From: an uncultured Lachnospiraceae bacterium
Lineage (GTDB): Bacteria > Bacillota > Clostridia > Lachnospirales > Lachnospiraceae
Length of the DNA stretch: 64,000 nucleotides
Assembly: GCA_947243855.1 (NCBI GenBank)
Contig: CAMXIK010000004.1
Location: forward strand, 62,001 to 126,000
Direction of reading: 5' to 3'
Each line of letters begins with the position of its first letter. Position 1 is the stretch's first letter. Both the position numbers and the translations under genes were made by a program. This document shows positions 51,510 through 60,769 of the stretch, in pieces. The notes beneath the pieces were generated by a model, which was given only the letters and a program-made list of their open reading frames with translations, ran no database searches and had not been told where the DNA came from.

Positions 51510-52295
51510 ATGGTACAGGATATTTTTAACGAGTTTGCAAAAATTCCGCAGGTGCGTTCGATAGCGGTAGGCGGTTCGCGCGCCATCAAGAGGAATGATG
51601 AGTTTTCCGATTACGACGTGTATGTTTACGCCACCGAGACAATTCCGATCGGGCAGAGGCGGGATATACTGGAAAACTATTGCAGCAGCATTGCGCTGGA
51701 TAATCATTATAGAGAGCATGAAGATGTCTGCATTATGGAAGACGGTACGCAGCTTAATATTGTTTACCGGGAGCTGGGTGAATTTCTGGAAGGCATTGTC
51801 CGGGTGGTGGAAGAATATGAGCCGCTGGACAGATGTACCACCAGTATGTGGCATAGTCTTTTGACGGGCCGCATTGCCTATGACAAAGGAGGGCTTTTGG
51901 CGGAGGCGAAGGAAACGTACGCCCTGCCTTATCCGCAGAAGCTTAAGGACAATATTATCAGCCATCACATGAACCTGATCAAGTATGGTATTCCCTCCTT
52001 TATGGCGCAGATGGAGAAAGCTATGAAGCGCAAGGATATGGTAAACATCAATCAGTGTGCACAGCGTTTCATGGATTCCTATTTTGATATTGTGTTTGCC
52101 CTGAATGAAAAACTGCATCCCGGGGAAAAACGGCTGCTACAGATTTGTATGGAAGAATGTAAAATCCTGCCGGTTAATTTTGAACTGAATATCCGCCTGC
52201 TGTTAAACAGCATGTTTAAAGATCCGGCGGCGTCCACGGTGGTTGATCTGATGGTGACGGAGCTTGAGAAGGTGATCGGACAGACGATCGGGTAG
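51510..52295 (+). CDS. DUF4037-type nucleotidyltransferase
   Basis: A 261-residue protein with an N-terminal minimal nucleotidyltransferase domain: VRSIAVGGSRAIKRNDEFSDYDVYVY contains the GS motif and the D-x-D metal site, with a third acid likely in QLNIVYRELGEF. The helical C-terminal half (KLKDNIISHHMNLIKYG, NQCAQRFMDSYFDIVFALNE) matches DUF4037-type proteins. The family resembles antibiotic nucleotidyltransferases, but no substrate can be claimed. AGAGGTGAGAG site before the ATG. Confidence 0.75.
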   Translation: MVQDIFNEFAKIPQVRSIAVGGSRAIKRNDEFSDYDVYVYATETIPIGQRRDILENYCSSIALDNHYREHEDVCIMEDGTQLNIVYRELGEFLEGIVRVVEEYEPLDRCTTSMWHSLLTGRIAYDKGGLLAEAKETYALPYPQKLKDNIISHHMNLIKYGIPSFMAQMEKAMKRKDMVNINQCAQRFMDSYFDIVFALNEKLHPGEKRLLQICMEECKILPVNFELNIRLLLNSMFKDPAASTVVDLMVTELEKVIGQTIG

Positions 52296-52303
52296 CGGTA
52301 AGG

Positions 52304-52332
52304 TTGCATTGTGGGTTGTTTTATTGTATATT
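52304..52332 (+). promoter_or_regulatory. Promoter of the argJBD operon
   Basis: TTGCAT (52304-52309), 17 bases, TATATT (52327-52332). TGAATATT, an octamer also present twice near argG, lies at 52337-52344 over the predicted start of transcription, where a repressor such as ArgR could act. Confidence 0.6.
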
Positions 52333-52371
52333 AAAGTGAATATTGAACTTTGATAGAAAAGGGGAGAAACG

Positions 52372-53595
52372 ATGAATGTGATAGAAGGAGGCGTCACCGC
52401 GGCGGCCGGATTTGAAGCGGCCGGTGTGGAGGCGGGCATTAAATATAAGAATAGAAAGGACATGTCTTTACTTTACAGTCGGGTGCCCTGCCGCGCAGCC
52501 GGAGTGTTTACCGGTAATGTGGTGAAAGCGGCGCCCGTTTTGTGGGACAGGGAAATTGTGGCTCATTCCCCTTACGCGCAGGCGGTCGTTGTCAACGCGG
52601 GTATCGCAAACGCTTGTACCGGAAAGCAGGGATATGACTGCTGCAGGCAGACGGCGAAAAAGGCGGCGGAAGAACTGAATATCCCGGAGGACGCCGTGCT
52701 GGTGGCTTCCACCGGCGTGATCGGCTGGCAGCTTCCCGTGAACAAGATCGAGGCGGGAGTGGAAAAGCTGGTCAAAGAAAAGGCCCACACGAGAGAAGCG
52801 GGACAGGCGGCGGTGGAGGCTATGATGACCACGGACACGAAGCCGAAGCAGGCGGCGGTGGAGATTGAGATTGACGGGAAAACCGTGACCGTAGGCGGTA
52901 TGTGCAAGGGTTCCGGCATGATTCATCCGAATATGTGCACCATGCTTGGGTTTATCACCACGGATCTGGCGATTTCCAAGGAGCTGCTGCAGGAGGCTCT
53001 GCGGGAGGATGTGCAGGACACCTTTAACATGATTTCTGTGGACGGCGATACCTCCACCAACGATACGCTGGTAGTGCTGGCCAACGGTCTGGCGGGTAAT
53101 GCCGAGATCACAGAGAAAAATGCGGATTATGACAAGTTTAGGGAAGCGCTTCATTATATCGACGAGACCCTTGCCAAAATGATGGCCGGGGACGGGGAAG
53201 GCGCGACGGCCCTGTTTGAGACAAAGGTAATCCATGCGGCTACGAAAGAAGAAGCGCGTATCTTATGCAAATCCGTGGTTTGCTCCAGCCTCACCAAAGC
53301 CATGATCTATGGGCATGACGCCAACGTGGGACGGATTATGTGCGCCCTCGGCTATGCGGGCGTGGACTTCGACCCGGAACAGGTGGATCTTTTCTGTGAG
53401 AGCGACGAGAACCGGATGCAGATTTGTAAGGACGGGATGCTGACGGACTACGACGAGGAGGAAGCGACTAAGATTTTGTCTGCGCCAGAGGTGCGGGTGA
53501 TCGTGGACATGCACAGGGGAGAGGCGCAGGCCGCCGCATGGGGATGCGACCTGACGCATGAGTATGTCAATATCAATGCGGATTACCGCAGCTAG
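52372..53595 (+). CDS. argJ: Glutamate N-acetyltransferase / amino-acid N-acetyltransferase
   Basis: A 407-residue self-cleaving enzyme. It moves the acetyl group from N-acetylornithine to glutamate and, in bifunctional forms, also uses acetyl-CoA. The cleavage site lies in GMIHPNMCTMLGF: Thr190 is the nucleophile; Cys replaces the usual Ala just before it, a mild change. Other landmarks are GGVTAAAGFEAAGVEAGIK, VVNAGIANACTG, ASTGVIGWQLP and SVDGDTSTND. argJ starts an operon with argB and argD; argC is not in the window. Confidence 0.95.
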   Translation: MNVIEGGVTAAAGFEAAGVEAGIKYKNRKDMSLLYSRVPCRAAGVFTGNVVKAAPVLWDREIVAHSPYAQAVVVNAGIANACTGKQGYDCCRQTAKKAAEELNIPEDAVLVASTGVIGWQLPVNKIEAGVEKLVKEKAHTREAGQAAVEAMMTTDTKPKQAAVEIEIDGKTVTVGGMCKGSGMIHPNMCTMLGFITTDLAISKELLQEALREDVQDTFNMISVDGDTSTNDTLVVLANGLAGNAEITEKNADYDKFREALHYIDETLAKMMAGDGEGATALFETKVIHAATKEEARILCKSVVCSSLTKAMIYGHDANVGRIMCALGYAGVDFDPEQVDLFCESDENRMQICKDGMLTDYDEEEATKILSAPEVRVIVDMHRGEAQAAAWGCDLTHEYVNINADYRS

Positions 53596-53604
53596 TTTAC
53601 ATAA
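53595..53604 (-). repeat. TTATGTAAAC dispersed motif copy (argJ-argB gap)
   Basis: A minus-strand copy, continuing as TAGC, that begins at the last base of the argJ stop codon and ends 27 bases before argB. Confidence 0.6.
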
Positions 53605-53631
53605 CAATAAAACAGAAAGAAGAACAAGCAA

Positions 53632-54531
53632 ATGGAACAGCAGGAAATGAACAAAATTCTGGGAAAAGCGGAGGTTTTGATCGAGGCTCTTCCCTATATC
53701 CAGAAATTCAACCGAAAGATTATTGTGGTCAAGTACGGCGGCAGCGCTATGAGCAATGAGGAATTGCAGCGCAATGTGATCAAGGACGTGACGCTCCTTA
53801 AGCTGGTGGGCTTTAAACCGATCATTGTCCACGGCGGCGGCAAGGAGATCAGCCGCTGGGTCGGCAAGGTTGGTAAGGAGGCCAAGTTTGTAAACGGTCT
53901 TCGGGTGACGGACGCAGAGACCATGGAAATTGCGGAAATGGTTCTGAATAAGGTCAACAAGGATCTTGTGAGGATGGTGGAAGAACTGGGCGTTAAGGCA
54001 GTCGGCATCAGCGGCAAGGACGCCGGGCTTTTACAGTGTAAGAAGAGATATTCGGAGGGAGAAGATATCGGCTATGTGGGAGAAATCTGCGGCGTCGATC
54101 CGAAGGTGCTCTATGATCTTCTGGAAAAAGATTTTCTGCCTATCGTGGCGCCGATCGGTTTAGACGATGCGTTTTTAACCTACAATATCAATGCCGACGA
54201 CGCGGCCTGTGCCATTGCGAAAGCGGTGGGGGCGGACAAGCTGGTATTTTTGACGGATATCGAGGGGCTGTATAAGGATATCAACGACAAATCCAGCTTT
54301 ATTTCCAGACTGACGGCTTCCCAGGCGGAGGAACTGATTGAGAGCGGCTGTATCGGCGGCGGTATGCTGCCGAAGCTTGGCAACTGTACGGACGCGATCA
54401 AAGAGGGCGTCAACAGGGTGCATATTTTGGACGGACGAATCGCGCATTGTCTGTTATTGGAAATCTTTACCGATCATGGTATTGGCACGGCGATTATCGC
54501 GGATCAGGATAGGGAGACAATGGCCTACTAA
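53632..54531 (+). CDS. argB: Acetylglutamate kinase
   Basis: A 299-residue kinase that phosphorylates N-acetylglutamate. Key segments are VVKYGGSAM (Lys for phosphate), [28 protein letters not shown] and [11 protein letters not shown]. The roughly 25-residue N-terminal helix before the first strand is the extension found in arginine-inhibited hexameric enzymes, as expected where argJ recycles the acetyl group. The ribosome binding site is weak (AGAAGAAC) and one motif copy lies in the gap from argJ. Confidence 0.95.
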   Translation: MEQQEMNKILGKAEVLIEALPYIQKFNRKIIVVKYGGSAMSNEELQRNVIKDVTLLKLVGFKPIIVHGGGKEISRWVGKVGKEAKFVNGLRVTDAETMEIAEMVLNKVNKDLVRMVEELGVKAVGISGKDAGLLQCKKRYSEGEDIGYVGEICGVDPKVLYDLLEKDFLPIVAPIGLDDAFLTYNINADDAACAIAKAVGADKLVFLTDIEGLYKDINDKSSFISRLTASQAEELIESGCIGGGMLPKLGNCTDAIKEGVNRVHILDGRIAHCLLLEIFTDHGIGTAIIADQDRETMAY

Positions 54532-54561
54532 AATTAGAGATAGAAAGAGGATGATAAAAGA

Positions 54562-55776
54562 ATGAGCGCAGAAATGCAACGATATATTGACGAGGCGGAG
54601 TCGGCTCTGCTTCACACGTACAACCGTTATCAGGTGGTGTTCGACAAGGGAGAGGGCGTGTACCTCTATGATATGGACGGCAGGAAATATCTGGACTTTG
54701 TGGCGGGTATCGCCGTGTTTGCGCTGGGATATCACAACGAAGCCTATAACAATGCGCTGAAAGACCAGATCGACAAGATCATCCATACTTCGAACTATTA
54801 TTATAATCTGCCCGCCATTGAGGCGGCGAAAAAGATCAAAGAGATTTCCGGCATGGACCGCGTGTTTTTCACGAACAGCGGTGCGGAGGCCGTGGAGGGC
54901 GCGATTAAGACGGCGCGCAAATACGCATGGTTGAAAGACGGAAAAACGGATCATGAGATCATTGCCATGAACCATTCTTTCCACGGGCGCACTATGGGCG
55001 CGCTCTCGGTGACGGGAAATCCCCACTACAGGGAGGCGTTCGAGCCAATGATCGGCAACATTAAATTTGCCGAGCTGAACGATTTCGACAGCGTAATGTC
55101 TCAGGTGACGGACAAGACCTGCGCGATTTTATTTGAGACGGTACAGGGTGAGGGAGGCATTCATCCGGCGTCGGAAGAGTTTATGAAAAAAATCAGGGCG
55201 CTCTGCGACGAGCGGGATATCTTGATGATACTGGACGAGATTCAGTGTGGCATGGGACGGACGGGACGCATGTTTGCGTGGCAGCGTTACGGCGTTAAGC
55301 CGGATGTGATGACGACGGCCAAGGCTCTTGGCTGCGGCGTGCCGGTGGGCGCTTTTTTGATGACGGAGAAGGTGGGCGCAAATTCTCTTGTCGCCGGGGA
55401 TCACGGCACTACCTACGGCGGAAACCCGTTAGCCTGTGCGGCGGTCTGCAAGGTGATCGAACTGTTTGAAAAACAGGGTGTTCTTGCAAATGTGGAAAAA
55501 GTGGGGGCCTATCTGGAAAAAGCGCTTGACGGGCTTGCGGCGGAGTTTTCCAGCATAAAGGCACGGCGCGGCATCGGTCTTTTACAGGGCCTTGTGTTTG
55601 ACAGGCCGGTGGGCGATATCATCAAACGGGCCATGGACAAAGGATTGGTGTTGATCAATGCCGGAACGGACATTATCCGGTTTGTACCGCCTCTGGTGAT
55701 AGAGGAGAGGCATGTGGACGATATGATTGGGATTCTGCGTGAGTGTCTTGCAGAGGCAGAAGGAGAGCGGAAGTGA
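54562..55776 (+). CDS. argD: Acetylornithine aminotransferase
   Basis: A 404-residue class III PLP-dependent aminotransferase. Landmarks are GKYLDFVAGIAV-like DGRKYLDFVAG, FTNSGAEAVEGAIK, SFHGRTMGALSVTG, ILDEIQCGMGRTG and the PLP lysine in TTAKALGCGVPVG (Lys254). It makes N-acetylornithine from the semialdehyde. The stop codon overlaps the GTG start of a solute-binding protein gene, so the two are translated together. Confidence 0.95.
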   Translation: MSAEMQRYIDEAESALLHTYNRYQVVFDKGEGVYLYDMDGRKYLDFVAGIAVFALGYHNEAYNNALKDQIDKIIHTSNYYYNLPAIEAAKKIKEISGMDRVFFTNSGAEAVEGAIKTARKYAWLKDGKTDHEIIAMNHSFHGRTMGALSVTGNPHYREAFEPMIGNIKFAELNDFDSVMSQVTDKTCAILFETVQGEGGIHPASEEFMKKIRALCDERDILMILDEIQCGMGRTGRMFAWQRYGVKPDVMTTAKALGCGVPVGAFLMTEKVGANSLVAGDHGTTYGGNPLACAAVCKVIELFEKQGVLANVEKVGAYLEKALDGLAAEFSSIKARRGIGLLQGLVFDRPVGDIIKRAMDKGLVLINAGTDIIRFVPPLVIEERHVDDMIGILRECLAEAEGERK

Positions 55777-57302
55777 CTCTGAAAAAAAGATTACTTATGA
55801 TCTTTGCGGTCGTGCTGATCGTGGGCGGTTTTTACAGTGCGGGAAGGCTTGGACTGTCGGTGCGCACAGAAAAGACGGAAGTGGAGGAAGCGGCGGAGGA
55901 TGCGCTTTTCGGACATAGGGAAACGTTGTATTTGTGGTATGCGGACGAGACGCTCACGGACTATCTGAACAGCGTTGCGGTTTCCTACAGCGAGTATCAG
56001 GAAAAGGTGCGCGTCATTCCGGTTTACACGCCGGGGCTGGAATATTTGGAGACCATCAATCAGGCTTCCCAACAGACAGAGGAGGTGCCTGATCTTTATA
56101 TTGTCAGCAATGATTCTCTGGAAAAAGCGTATTTGGCGGGGCTAGCCTGTGAAGTGCAGCTCCCGGAGGGGACGTCTTCCATGGCGGATAGGCTGCCGCA
56201 GTCGGCGGTGCGTGCGGTAACGTATCACGACAAACAGATCGGCTATCCCTTCTACTATGAGACAAGCTGTCTTCTTTATAACAAGACCTATTTGGAAGAC
56301 TGGGCGAGAGCGCAGATTGAAGCCGAACGGGATCTGGCTTTGGCGGAGGAAGCGCAGGAACAGGCGGACGGCGGCGATGTGGAGGAAGAAATTCAGGAGT
56401 CTCTGGAACAGGAGGGAGTCTCTGAGGAGGATGTGGAGGAGAAGGTTGAGGCGACCATTCCCCAGACGATCGATGAGATTCTTGCCTTTGCCGACGTATA
56501 CGATGCGCCGGAGCAGGTGGAAGCGATTTTTAAATGGGATGTATCGGATATTTTCTATAATTATTTTATTGTGGGGAAATATATGGATGTGGGCGGCGAA
56601 AATGGCGACAATGCGGACTCCATTCAAATTTACAATGAAAATGCGATCCGGGCGCTTCGGGTCTATCAGAATTTGAACCAGTTTTTCTCCATCGACACAA
56701 AGGAAATCAGCTATGACGGCGTTTTGCAGGACTTTTTAGACGGAAAGATTGTCTATACGGTGGCCACCTCCGACGCGCTGTCGAAGCTGGATCATGCCCG
56801 TGAGGAAGGAACGTTTTCCTATGAATACGGCGTTGCCAGAGTGCCGGACGTAAGCAGTGAGCTGGAATCCGCTTCCCTTTCCGTGACGCAGTGCGTGGGA
56901 GTCAACGGCTATTCCACGAAAAAGGCGATGGCAAACGACTTTGCCCTGTATTTGACGCAATATAATACGGATGATCTTTTTGGGAGAACGGGAAAACTTC
57001 CGGTATACAATGGAGGAGGACTCTATAACAATCCCAATGCGGCCGCTTTTTTGGAAGAGTATACCCGTTCGGTGCCCATGCCGAAGATGATAGAGACCAG
57101 CAATTTTTGGGTGGAGTTAGAGATTGCCTTTGCCAAAATCTGGGAGGGAGAGGACGCCAACGACGAGCTGAAGGCTTTGTCCGAGCAGATCATGGGGCAG
57201 GTGCTCGGTGAGGCGTACACGGAAGAGTATATTGACGTGCCTTTGCCGGTAGAAGAAGAGGATGAAGAGATTTTGGAGGAAGAGGAAGACACAGAAGAAT
57301 AA
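55773..57302 (+). CDS. Membrane-anchored extracellular solute-binding protein with acidic insert
   Basis: A 509-residue protein. An N-terminal membrane anchor (about residues 6-27, no lipobox Cys) is followed by an ABC-type family 1 binding-protein fold: LYLWYADETLTDYLNSV, VPDLYIVSNDSLEKAYLAG, GYPFYYETSCLLYNKTYLEDW and VATSDAL. Two oddities are seen: a Glu-rich coiled insert (about 190-235) before the TIPQTIDEILAFA hinge, and a very acidic C-terminus. No permease or ATPase genes are nearby. The GTG start at 55773 overlaps the argD stop, with AAGGAGAG upstream. Ligand unknown; operon position hints at a nitrogen compound, but this is inference. Confidence 0.75.
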   Translation: MTLKKRLLMIFAVVLIVGGFYSAGRLGLSVRTEKTEVEEAAEDALFGHRETLYLWYADETLTDYLNSVAVSYSEYQEKVRVIPVYTPGLEYLETINQASQQTEEVPDLYIVSNDSLEKAYLAGLACEVQLPEGTSSMADRLPQSAVRAVTYHDKQIGYPFYYETSCLLYNKTYLEDWARAQIEAERDLALAEEAQEQADGGDVEEEIQESLEQEGVSEEDVEEKVEATIPQTIDEILAFADVYDAPEQVEAIFKWDVSDIFYNYFIVGKYMDVGGENGDNADSIQIYNENAIRALRVYQNLNQFFSIDTKEISYDGVLQDFLDGKIVYTVATSDALSKLDHAREEGTFSYEYGVARVPDVSSELESASLSVTQCVGVNGYSTKKAMANDFALYLTQYNTDDLFGRTGKLPVYNGGGLYNNPNAAAFLEEYTRSVPMPKMIETSNFWVELEIAFAKIWEGEDANDELKALSEQIMGQVLGEAYTEEYIDVPLPVEEEDEEILEEEEDTEE

Positions 57303-57320
57303 TTACCGGTTATTGCGGAA

Positions 57321-57360
57321 AAACTAAGACAAGGCGGCGGATGCCGTCTTGTCTTAGTTT
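57321..57360 (+). terminator. Terminator of the argJBD-binding-protein operon
   Basis: Eighteen-base arms at 57321-57338 and 57343-57360 (AAACTAAGAC... / ...GTCTTAGTTT) pair with one mismatch around a GGAT loop. The A-rich start and T-rich end could stop transcription in both directions. Confidence 0.8.
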
Positions 57361-57382
57361 ACGCGCGATATAGGAGGTAATT

Positions 57383-57814
57383 ATGTTAGGACTTTGGATT
57401 GCGGTTTTATCCGGCGCGCTGATGAGCGTGCAGGGCGTTTTCAATACGCAGGTTACGAAACAGTCCGGGATATGGGTGGCGAACGCATTCGTACAGCTCA
57501 CGGCGCTTCTGGTCTGTCTTGCCGTCTGGCTTGCGTCGGATCGGTCGTCTTTTATGTCGCTCTTTCAGGTAGAGCCGAAATATATGCTGCTTGGCGGCGC
57601 GATCGGCGCCTTTATCACTTATACGGTGATTAAAAGTATGGAGATGCTGGGGCCGGCGCGGTCAGTGATGTTTATTGTCACGTCGCAGTTGATCATCGCC
57701 TATCTCATTGAGGTCTTCGGGCTTTTCGGGGTGGAGAAACAGCCCATGGAGATCAAAAAAGTGCTGGGCATGGGGATTATGATTGCCGGTATCGTCATTT
57801 TTAAGTGGACATAG
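57383..57814 (+). CDS. YdcZ/DUF606-type DMT family membrane protein
   Basis: A 143-residue protein with five hydrophobic segments, the size of one EamA/DMT half-unit. The opening LWIAVLSGALMSVQGVFNTQVTKQSG and the middle YMLLGGAIGAFITYTVIK are typical of the DUF606 (YdcZ) group of the drug/metabolite transporter superfamily, which work as dimers. Transported compound unknown. AGGAGG lies before the ATG. Stand-alone between the arg operon terminator and comEA. Confidence 0.85.
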   Translation: MLGLWIAVLSGALMSVQGVFNTQVTKQSGIWVANAFVQLTALLVCLAVWLASDRSSFMSLFQVEPKYMLLGGAIGAFITYTVIKSMEMLGPARSVMFIVTSQLIIAYLIEVFGLFGVEKQPMEIKKVLGMGIMIAGIVIFKWT

Positions 57815-57893
57815 GAGAAAATTTATCATACAATAAGAATACAGCGCATAGCGGGAACCTCCCCTAGAGCCAGAGAGACTCGGAAGGGAGACT

Positions 57894-58589
57894 ATGCAGG
57901 ACAAAAAAAGAAAATTACATGCTAAAAAGACGGGATATGCGGGAATGCTGTTAGCGGCCCTGCTTGTCCTTGGCGGCTGTACCAAGAAGGAGGAGATTCT
58001 TTTCTTGGGCGAAGAAACTGCCGTGGCGGAGCCGGAAGCGGACGAGGTGGCGCAGACGGAATCGACGGAAGAAACAGTACCGCCGGTTCAGACAGAGCCA
58101 GATAGGATCTGTATTCACGTCTGTGGCGCGGTACAGATGCCGGGCGTCTATGAATTACAGGCGGGAAGCCGTGTCTATGAGGCCGTGCAGGCGGCGGGAG
58201 GATTTGCAGCCGAGGCGGATCAGAATTATGTAAACCAAGCGCAGGAGCTGACAGACGGCGTCAAGCTTGTGATTCCTACGGTGGAGGAAGCGGTAAAAAG
58301 CGCTGGTTCACAGGCTGCAATCGCACAGATCGGCATTGCTGCGGACACGCTTCCGGCCGGAACACAAGACAGCGGTCAGAGTGGAGAAAGCGACGGTAAA
58401 ATCAACATCAATACGGCCTCCGAGGCGCAGCTTTGCGAGATTCCCGGAATCGGCGCGACGCGGGCTGCGGCCATTGCCGCATACAGGGAATCCCAAGGGG
58501 CTTTTCAAAAGCCGGAGGATATCATGAAGGTAAACGGCATTAAGGAAGGCATGTACGAAAAGATAAAAGACAGCATCAGTGTAAACTAG
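57894..58589 (+). CDS. comEA: ComEA-type DNA-binding lipoprotein
   Basis: A 231-residue protein. A lipobox LGGC (Cys about residue 29) replaces the membrane helix of Bacillus ComEA. An acidic spacer follows, then an SLBB-like domain (IHVCGAVQMPGVYELQAGSRVYEAVQAAGG), a second spacer, and tandem helix-hairpin-helix motifs at the end (INTASEAQLCEIPGIGATRAAAIAAYR, then VNGIKEGMYEKIKD). ComEA binds incoming double-stranded DNA at the cell surface during natural transformation. comEC is 3.2 kb downstream, with a two-component system and a GerMN protein between. One TTATGTAAAC copy (58226) encodes its YVN. Confidence 0.9.
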   Translation: MQDKKRKLHAKKTGYAGMLLAALLVLGGCTKKEEILFLGEETAVAEPEADEVAQTESTEETVPPVQTEPDRICIHVCGAVQMPGVYELQAGSRVYEAVQAAGGFAAEADQNYVNQAQELTDGVKLVIPTVEEAVKSAGSQAAIAQIGIAADTLPAGTQDSGQSGESDGKININTASEAQLCEIPGIGATRAAAIAAYRESQGAFQKPEDIMKVNGIKEGMYEKIKDSISVN

Positions 58590-58607
58590 ACAGGCAGGGA
58601 CGAAACG

Positions 58608-59297
58608 ATGGCACAGAGAGTTTTGGTAGTGGACGATGAGAAATTGATCGTGAAAGGGATCAGATTCAGCTTGGAGCAGGACGGCATGGAAGTGGATTGC
58701 GCTTATGACGGCGAGGAAGCCCTGAGGCTGGCGCAGCAAAACGCTTATGACATGGTTCTTCTCGATGTTATGCTGCCCAAAATGACTGGATTTGAGGTGT
58801 GCCAGCAGATTCGTGAATTTTCCAATGTCCCTATTGTTATGTTAACCGCAAAAGGCGACGATATGGATAAAATTTTGGGCTTGGACTATGGCGCGGACGA
58901 TTACATAACGAAGCCTTTTAATATTCTCGAGGTAAAAGCCAGAATCAAGGCTATTATGCGCAGGACGAACCGTCAGGGACAGCAGCGGGAAGAAACGGTT
59001 AAGGTCGTGGAGCGGGGCGATATGCGCCTTGACTGCGAAGGCAGGAGGGTGTACATCAGAGACCGTGAGATCAATCTGACCGTCAAAGAATACGAAGTAT
59101 TGGAGCTTCTGATGAAGAACGCGGGAAAGGTTTACGGCAGGGAAGAGCTGCTGCGTCTGGTATGGGGAAACGATTATCCGGGGGATGTGAGAACCGTGGA
59201 CGTGCATATCAGAAGACTGCGTGAAAAAATAGAGGAAATTCCCAGCGAGCCCGCGTACGTGCGGACAAAGTGGGGGGTTGGATATTACTTTGCCTAA
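58608..59297 (+). CDS. OmpR-family response regulator
   Basis: A 229-residue regulator with VVDDEKL, phospho-Asp in MVLLDVMLPKMTGFE, VMLTAKGDD and the Lys in ITKPFN, then a winged helix (LTVKEYEVLELLMKNAGKVYGREEL, VRTVDVHIRRLREKI). The sequence is of the WalR/PhoP type. It starts 18 bases after comEA and overlaps the kinase gene downstream. The target regulon is unknown; its position among comEA, a GerMN lipoprotein and comEC suggests envelope or competence control. Confidence 0.9.
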   Translation: MAQRVLVVDDEKLIVKGIRFSLEQDGMEVDCAYDGEEALRLAQQNAYDMVLLDVMLPKMTGFEVCQQIREFSNVPIVMLTAKGDDMDKILGLDYGADDYITKPFNILEVKARIKAIMRRTNRQGQQREETVKVVERGDMRLDCEGRRVYIRDREINLTVKEYEVLELLMKNAGKVYGREELLRLVWGNDYPGDVRTVDVHIRRLREKIEEIPSEPAYVRTKWGVGYYFA

Positions 59298-60759
59298 TAT
59301 AAAATTACGTCAAATTCCATTTCTGCGAAGCCTGAAGGGGCGGATCTTTCTGATTCTGCTCGTAGTCGGGCTGATTCCCTGTTTTATCATGCGCTATGCG
59401 ATTCTGCAAAACTATGAGCGCCGGGCAGTCAATGTCCGGACCTCCGATATTTCCACGCAGGTCAGAATTTTGGCAAATCACTTGATTACCTATCATTATT
59501 TAGAAGATCCCTCTTCCGAGGTGATCAATGCGGAGCTGGACCAGTTGTCCAACTTGTATGACGGCCGTGTGCTGATTATCAACGCGGATCTGCGCATTGT
59601 GAAGGACACCTACGGAATCAGTCAGGGCAAGACCATCATTTCGGAAGAGGTGATCCGCTGCCTGAACGGGGAGAGCGCCAACAAATACGACAGGGAAAAC
59701 GGCTATATCGAGATGACCGTTCCCATTACGGAGACGGTGGATGCGGATCTGCCAGTAGGAATGGGGGAAAAGCTGGAATTGGTGCGGGGCGTTATGCTCG
59801 TGAGCGCGTCCAACGACAGTATCATTGCGACGATGAACAGTTTGGACAGACAGGCGTTGGTGGTGGAGTCCATTGTGGGCGTGTTGATTTTTGTCATGAC
59901 CCTTGTGGTGTCCAAGTATCTTTTCGCGCCCTTTAAAAAGATCATAGAGGCGCTGGATCAGGTGCAGGAGGGGTATACGAACGATCCCATTTCCGTGACG
60001 GATTGTCTGGAAACCGAGCATATCGGGGACGCCTTTAACAGGGTGCTTGGACGGATGAAGATGCTGGACGATTCCAGACAGGAGTTTGTCTCAAACGTGT
60101 CCCACGAACTGCGCACGCCGATCACCTCCATGAAGGTGCTGGCCGATTCGCTTGTTACCCAAAAGGATGTGCCGATCGAGGTTTACCAGGAATTTATGAC
60201 CGATATTGCGGCCGAAATCGAGAGGGAGGATAAGATCATCAACGATCTGCTTTCTTTGGTAAAAATGGACAGAACCTCCGCCGATTTGAATATTTCGGAG
60301 GTAGATATCAATGCGCTTGTGGAGCTGATTATGAGAAGGCTGCGTCCCATCGCTAACCGCAGGGACATACAGCTTGTGTACGAGAGTCTTCGTCCCGTGA
60401 CGGCGTCGGTGGACGAGGTCAAGCTGACATTGGCGCTTTCCAATCTGGTGGAGAATGCGATTAAGTACAATAAAGAGCACGGTTTTGTGAAAGTGTCGCT
60501 GGATGCAGACCACCAGTTTTTCACCGTACAGGTGGCGGATTCGGGCGTGGGGATTCCGGAGGATGAATTGGAGCATATCTATGAACGGTTTTACCGTGTG
60601 GATAAGTCCAGATCCAGAGAGATCGGGGGAACGGGCCTTGGATTATCCATTACGCGGAGCGCTATCCTCATGCACCGGGGCAGTATCAAGGTGTCCAGTG
60701 TGGAGGGCGAGGGAACGGATTTCACGGTAAAAATTCCGCTTAAGTATATTGCGGTTTAG
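59290..60759 (+). CDS. Membrane sensor histidine kinase (HAMP-HisKA-HATPase)
   Basis: About 489 residues. An N-terminal helix (FLILLVVGLIPCFIM) and a second one near residue 200 (VGVLIFVMTLVVSKYLF) enclose an extracellular sensor of about 150 residues. HAMP follows, then HisKA with SNVSHELRTPITSMKV, and HATPase with NLVENAIKYN, DSGVGIPE and GGTGLGLSI. WalK-like overall but without a PAS domain. The start is uncertain: TTG at 59290 has GGA at a normal distance, while TTG at 59278 is closer to a GGGGGG run. The gene overlaps the regulator by a few bases. Confidence 0.85.
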   Translation: MPNIKLRQIPFLRSLKGRIFLILLVVGLIPCFIMRYAILQNYERRAVNVRTSDISTQVRILANHLITYHYLEDPSSEVINAELDQLSNLYDGRVLIINADLRIVKDTYGISQGKTIISEEVIRCLNGESANKYDRENGYIEMTVPITETVDADLPVGMGEKLELVRGVMLVSASNDSIIATMNSLDRQALVVESIVGVLIFVMTLVVSKYLFAPFKKIIEALDQVQEGYTNDPISVTDCLETEHIGDAFNRVLGRMKMLDDSRQEFVSNVSHELRTPITSMKVLADSLVTQKDVPIEVYQEFMTDIAAEIEREDKIINDLLSLVKMDRTSADLNISEVDINALVELIMRRLRPIANRRDIQLVYESLRPVTASVDEVKLTLALSNLVENAIKYNKEHGFVKVSLDADHQFFTVQVADSGVGIPEDELEHIYERFYRVDKSRSREIGGTGLGLSITRSAILMHRGSIKVSSVEGEGTDFTVKIPLKYIAV

Positions 60760-60769
60760 GGAGGCGGAC

